Source of the DNA: a virus | Strand: one strand, 5' to 3' | Length of the DNA: 50,396 nt | IMG/VR virus record: IMGVR_UViG_3300030060_005680 | Span: 1-50,396 of that record | Part shown: piece by piece, positions 47,961-50,396 of the stretch | How the letters are laid out: the number at the start of each line of letters is the position of its first letter | Position numbering within the stretch: the stretch's first letter is position 1 | Position numbers and translations under genes: made by a program | The notes under the pieces: generated by a model | Databases searched by the model: none | The model's input: only the letters and a program-made list of their open reading frames with translations | Told to the model about the DNA's origin: nothing

Positions 47961-48292
47961 TACTTCTTACTCATATATGCTGTCATACCCATATAAGCAC
48001 CGACCACACCGGCCATACCAATATAGAATAGAGCAGACAAGTCTCCAAGTAATTTAAGTCTAGTTTCTGGAATAAATCCAGGAATCATTGCAAGTACTGT
48101 AAAGATGATCATTGCTGCCATAGCAATCCATGCCATGCGTCTTTGAGCATCCGCTTTCTCTTCTTGCATTTCTATTTCTTCAATTTTAGCTATAGCAGCC
48201 ATTTCCTCATCTGTCACAATGCCATCTCCATCTAGATCATACTTATTGTATTCTGAATTTGTTTGTAACTTTTTCTGTACTTTCTTAGCCAT
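47960..48292 (-). CDS. EF-hand membrane protein, 110 aa
   Basis: YDLDGDGIVTDEEM is a perfect 12-residue EF-hand loop (D-x-D-x-D-G-x5-E) and implies calcium binding. Two transmembrane segments follow (WIAMAAMIIFTVLAMI and LSALFYIGMAGVVGAYMGM). It sits between the frameshift gene and the tape-measure-like gene, the position of a tail or lysis-linked membrane protein in T4-like tails. AGAATAAC lies before the ATG; it is 1 nt from the previous ORF end. Confidence 0.7.
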   Translation of the reverse strand: MAKKVQKKLQTNSEYNKYDLDGDGIVTDEEMAAIAKIEEIEMQEEKADAQRRMAWIAMAAMIIFTVLAMIPGFIPETRLKLLGDLSALFYIGMAGVVGAYMGMTAYMSKK

Positions 48293-48293
48293 G

Positions 48294-48455
48294 TTATTCT
48301 TCTTTCTGTGACTCTAAGTATTCTAATAACATATCAACATACAAATCACGTTCAAAGGGATAACAATTCTCTAGTTCCTTTATACTGTATTTATGGTGCT
48401 GAACCATACTGAACAAAGTCTGGTAGTAATTAGCCAGATTAGTATGGGACAGCAC
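48294..48455 (-). CDS. Second ORF of the gp26-family frameshift pair
   Basis: A 53-codon ORF (GTG at 48455) is in the -1 frame relative to the gp26-family gene. It reads LSHTNLANYYQTLFSMVQHHKYSIKEL... and ends ...ESQKEE; PFERDLYVDMLLEYL is the conserved core. It has no Shine-Dalgarno sequence. It continues without a stop from the slippery heptamer, so it is probably made as a C-terminal extension of the gp26-like protein. Confidence 0.65.
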   Translation of the reverse strand: MLSHTNLANYYQTLFSMVQHHKYSIKELENCYPFERDLYVDMLLEYLESQKEE

Positions 48456-48457
48456 TA

Positions 48458-49159
48458 TTAGAAAAAATCATTTAGACCTTTCAATACAGTCTTCTTATTC
48501 TTATTCTTACCATTCAATTTTATCTTGTATGGTACTTCCATTGATACAGCTGGTAGTCCTTTTAGAAAATCTTGTATCTGTTGGAAGGTATCAGCTGGTA
48601 GTGAGTTAATAAATTCAATTTGTTCTTCTTCTGAGAAGTCTTTAAGTTCATAAACTTCTTCACCTTGGTAAATTTTAGTGATAACTCTAGTGACCATATC
48701 TATAGAGTCACTCATTTGATCATTATCATCTAAAACTAAGAGATCAGTAAATGAAGGTGGTCTAAGTTCTAACTTAATATCCTCACTAACTTCAACTACA
48801 TTATTTGGTATTTCTCCTTCACATACTACCTTATCAAGATCAACTTCTACTTCTTGATAGTCTTCTAAATCTGTATCCCAAACTTGTAACTTTGCAAGAG
48901 TAGATACACTATTAGCTCTGAGTTTGAGAAATATATACTCAATATCAAAGCTGGCCAGCTTATCAACATTACTATAATCAACAACGCAATTGCTAATGAC
49001 CTGTAACATTGCCTTGATAAACTCATCTGGTTGTCCTGTTTGCTGTGCAACCAAAAGTATCTTTTCTTCTTTGACCAAGAATGGTCTGTATCTAATTTCT
49101 TCTTTCGTCGACGGTATTGTCAATCCAAAAGTAGGGTGTTGAATAATTGGTAACCCCAT
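48458..49159 (-). CDS. 26: gp26-family baseplate hub protein / chaperone
   Basis: A 233-residue protein of the T4 baseplate hub family (PF12322-type): GLTIPSTKEEIRYRPFLVKEEKILLVA at the N-terminus matches T4 gp26/gp51. These proteins help build the central hub. It ends ...LNDFF at a TTTTTTC slippery site and can be extended by the next ORF. It is 16 nt downstream of the gp54-like gene. The start ATG is 49159, with GGAGGAT-like sequence nearby. Confidence 0.7.
   Translation of the reverse strand: MGLPIIQHPTFGLTIPSTKEEIRYRPFLVKEEKILLVAQQTGQPDEFIKAMLQVISNCVVDYSNVDKLASFDIEYIFLKLRANSVSTLAKLQVWDTDLEDYQEVEVDLDKVVCEGEIPNNVVEVSEDIKLELRPPSFTDLLVLDDNDQMSDSIDMVTRVITKIYQGEEVYELKDFSEEEQIEFINSLPADTFQQIQDFLKGLPAVSMEVPYKIKLNGKNKNKKTVLKGLNDFF
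48461..48467 (-). promoter_or_regulatory. Canonical -1 ribosomal frameshift heptamer TTTTTTC
   Basis: On the minus strand the reading frame is GAT TTT TTC TAA, so the heptamer T-TTT-TTC is in X-XXY-YYZ phase directly before the stop codon. A -1 slip continues CTA ATA GTG CTG into the ORF 48294-48455 with no stop, making a product of about 288 residues. This is the G/GT arrangement of many tail assembly chaperones. Confidence 0.7.
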
Positions 49160-49174
49160 AGTGTATCCTCCATA

Positions 49175-50020
49175 TTAAAATAACTTGAACGTGCTGTTCA
49201 CAGCTCCTAATGCTAGTCCAACTCGAGAAGCATTACTCAAGTTTGGATTCAGTAGATCGTTGATTCCAAATCCTTGAAACCTACTATTGTTTAATCTTGA
49301 TACTACTCCTAAACCATTCTTCAAAAGCCCCAAGAAACCTCTACCACTACCTGGTACTGCTGTCTCAATAGTGTTTAGTGTATAATATCTATATGTAAAG
49401 TTAACTGCTACCGATGCAAACGAGTCATTCTCAGCCCAAGCTAGTGATACATCACCTATTTGCATTGGAAAGCATTCGTGTAATGTATATTCTAAGAATC
49501 GTTGTTGTGCATCATCAAACCAAGCAATTGTAACTGTAGAAATGTATTCAGACCTAAAACGTATGTTGAATGTAGGAGTTCCTTGTGGGCTACTTCCTTC
49601 AGCACCATTTCTTGCATCAGTGTAAAATATATTATCAAGCCACGAGTTGAAGTATGTTAATGGCTCTCCATTTGTTCCAACAAAGAATGTTAAGCTGACA
49701 TCTGGATTAACTGCACCAGATACCCTTCTATCTAACGTACCATATCCTAATCTTTTATGATCAACAGGTATGATTTGCTTACCTGGTAGTGTTGCTGAGC
49801 TACAAAGTAGTGGCTGTGGTCCTGCTCCTACTAATGCTCTAGGTGGATTGACTGTAGCAAGGAATAGAGGAGGTCTAGCTAGACCACCTAATGAGTTTAT
49901 ATCTGAACGTATCTTGCCTACGTTGAATTGTTGTTGGCCACCATCAGCACCAATGCCAAGAAAGCCTTCAAACTGACTTATGCCAGTTCCTATCCTGTTA
50001 ATTAAATCTGTTATTGCCAT
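49175..50020 (-). CDS. Tail-tube-fold baseplate protein (gp54/gp48-like)
   Basis: A 281-residue protein: LPGKQIIPVDHKRLGYG, PDVSLTFFVG and the end VAVNFTYRYYTLNTI follow the tail-tube fold of T4 gp19/gp48/gp54; its size fits gp54 (the tail tube initiator on the baseplate) better than gp48. It lies between a partial T4-like gene and the gp26-family gene, an arrangement seen in marine T4-like phages. The exact T4 equivalent is not certain. Confidence 0.65.
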   Translation of the reverse strand: MAITDLINRIGTGISQFEGFLGIGADGGQQQFNVGKIRSDINSLGGLARPPLFLATVNPPRALVGAGPQPLLCSSATLPGKQIIPVDHKRLGYGTLDRRVSGAVNPDVSLTFFVGTNGEPLTYFNSWLDNIFYTDARNGAEGSSPQGTPTFNIRFRSEYISTVTIAWFDDAQQRFLEYTLHECFPMQIGDVSLAWAENDSFASVAVNFTYRYYTLNTIETAVPGSGRGFLGLLKNGLGVVSRLNNSRFQGFGINDLLNPNLSNASRVGLALGAVNSTFKLF

Positions 50021-50396
50021 TTAGTACTTACCAATTGAATCTGCGTATACTGAAGCTTTGCTTGCTTTTGCAAACCGTTCTGTTGGTAAAAACACAGCAA
50101 TATTCCATTCTTCAGGGTATACCGTTACAAAACGAGACTTTACATGATTATTTAGATACCTTTTCACACAAGGCTTGAAGTATCTTAAACGTGATGCTCT
50201 TTTGAGTGTTTGGTAACTTATTTTCAATCTACTGCCAGGAGTCATGTTTTCATTGTCAATAAGTGGCCACAAACCATCCATTAACTTAGCTCTAGCTAGA
50301 GGAGGAAGATAATGTAGATTCAATCCCATGAATCCTCCTGGAGCACTATCAAATGGAAAGACTAATGGAAATCTATCGTAGTATGGTAGTTTATCT
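50021..50396 (-). CDS. Conserved T4-like protein, 5' end beyond window edge
   Basis: The reading frame is open from the right edge to 50021; the ATG at 50329 is internal, because codons upstream of it in the same frame (KLPYYDRFPLVFPF...GGF) are clearly part of the protein. NLHYLPPLARAKLMDGLWPL and VYPEEWNIAVFLPTERF are conserved in marine T4-like phages. I do not assign a function; a structural or tail role is likely from position. At least 125 residues are present. Confidence 0.6.
   Translation of the reverse strand, partial: DKLPYYDRFPLVFPFDSAPGGFMGLNLHYLPPLARAKLMDGLWPLIDNENMTPGSRLKISYQTLKRASRLRYFKPCVKRYLNNHVKSRFVTVYPEEWNIAVFLPTERFAKASKASVYADSIGKY

Noticed and set aside
50021-50329. Treating ATG 50329 as the true start of the last gene
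   Set aside because: The frame is open and clearly coding upstream of it to the window edge, so the gene is partial and begins outside the window.
1-50396. tRNA genes, CRISPR arrays, insertion sequences
   Set aside because: I found no cloverleaf-like tRNA, no regularly spaced repeats, and no transposase or terminal repeats. The only tRNA-like structure is the acceptor domain of the tmRNA.

Overview
The window looks like part of a T4-like (Straboviridae-type, marine) myovirus genome. The T4 core proteins recognisable by sequence are the late co-activator gp33, helicase loader gp59, single-stranded-DNA-binding gp32, RNase H, a baseplate hub gp26-family protein and a tail-tube-fold baseplate protein of gp54 type. 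The DNA is AT-rich and densely packed, with many ATGA or TAATG overlaps. A circularly permuted, two-piece tmRNA gene with the tag ANDNFASDDLALAA is of the alphaproteobacterial type. An alphaproteobacterial marine host (for example SAR11- or Roseobacter-like) is therefore the best guess; this is inference.

Layout: (1) 1-1409, minus strand, early-type small genes and a truncated AAA ATPase. (2) 1616-16375, plus strand: many small early genes under sigma70-like promoters with a recurrent TTGACC -35 box, then Fe-S assembly helpers, a MazG-like protein, 2-oxoglutarate oxygenases, a glycoside hydrolase, a ligase-like nucleotidyltransferase, a SprT-like protease and a B12-binding-type radical SAM protein. 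(3) 16376-31591, plus strand: a T4-late-type TATAAATA box, a glutamine riboswitch with a short downstream ORF, two PP-loop ATPases, a NodU/CmcH carbamoyltransferase, seven consecutive radical SAM proteins with SPASM/twitch-like cysteine clusters, an SGNH-like protein, glutaredoxin and a glycosyltransferase. (4) 31569-39147, minus strand: exported proteins and lipoproteins, PhoH, a RecB/Cas4-like exonuclease, RNase H and a DUF932 protein. (5) 39294-45981, plus strand: a hydroxylase, the tmRNA, an A-type Fe-S carrier, three glycosyltransferases, a SleB-type hydrolase, gp33, gp59 and gp32. (6) 46002-50396, minus strand: tail genes, including a likely tape measure protein and a gp26-family gene that ends in a canonical -1 slippery heptamer leading into a short second ORF.

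How the parts may fit together: the central cluster looks like a phage-encoded biosynthetic or modification pathway. The SPASM/twitch radical SAM enzymes would each need several [4Fe-4S] clusters, and the same window encodes a DUF59/SufT-like protein, a DUF1289 protein, a cysteine-cluster protein, glutaredoxin and an IscA-type carrier that could supply or maintain them. The PP-loop ATPases and carbamoyltransferase are nitrogen- and carbamoyl-handling enzymes, which fits a glutamine sensor placed directly before them. The product of the pathway cannot be read from the sequence. The strongest candidates for something undescribed are this glutamine-sensing radical SAM array, the phage-borne permuted tmRNA and the frameshifted gp26-family gene.
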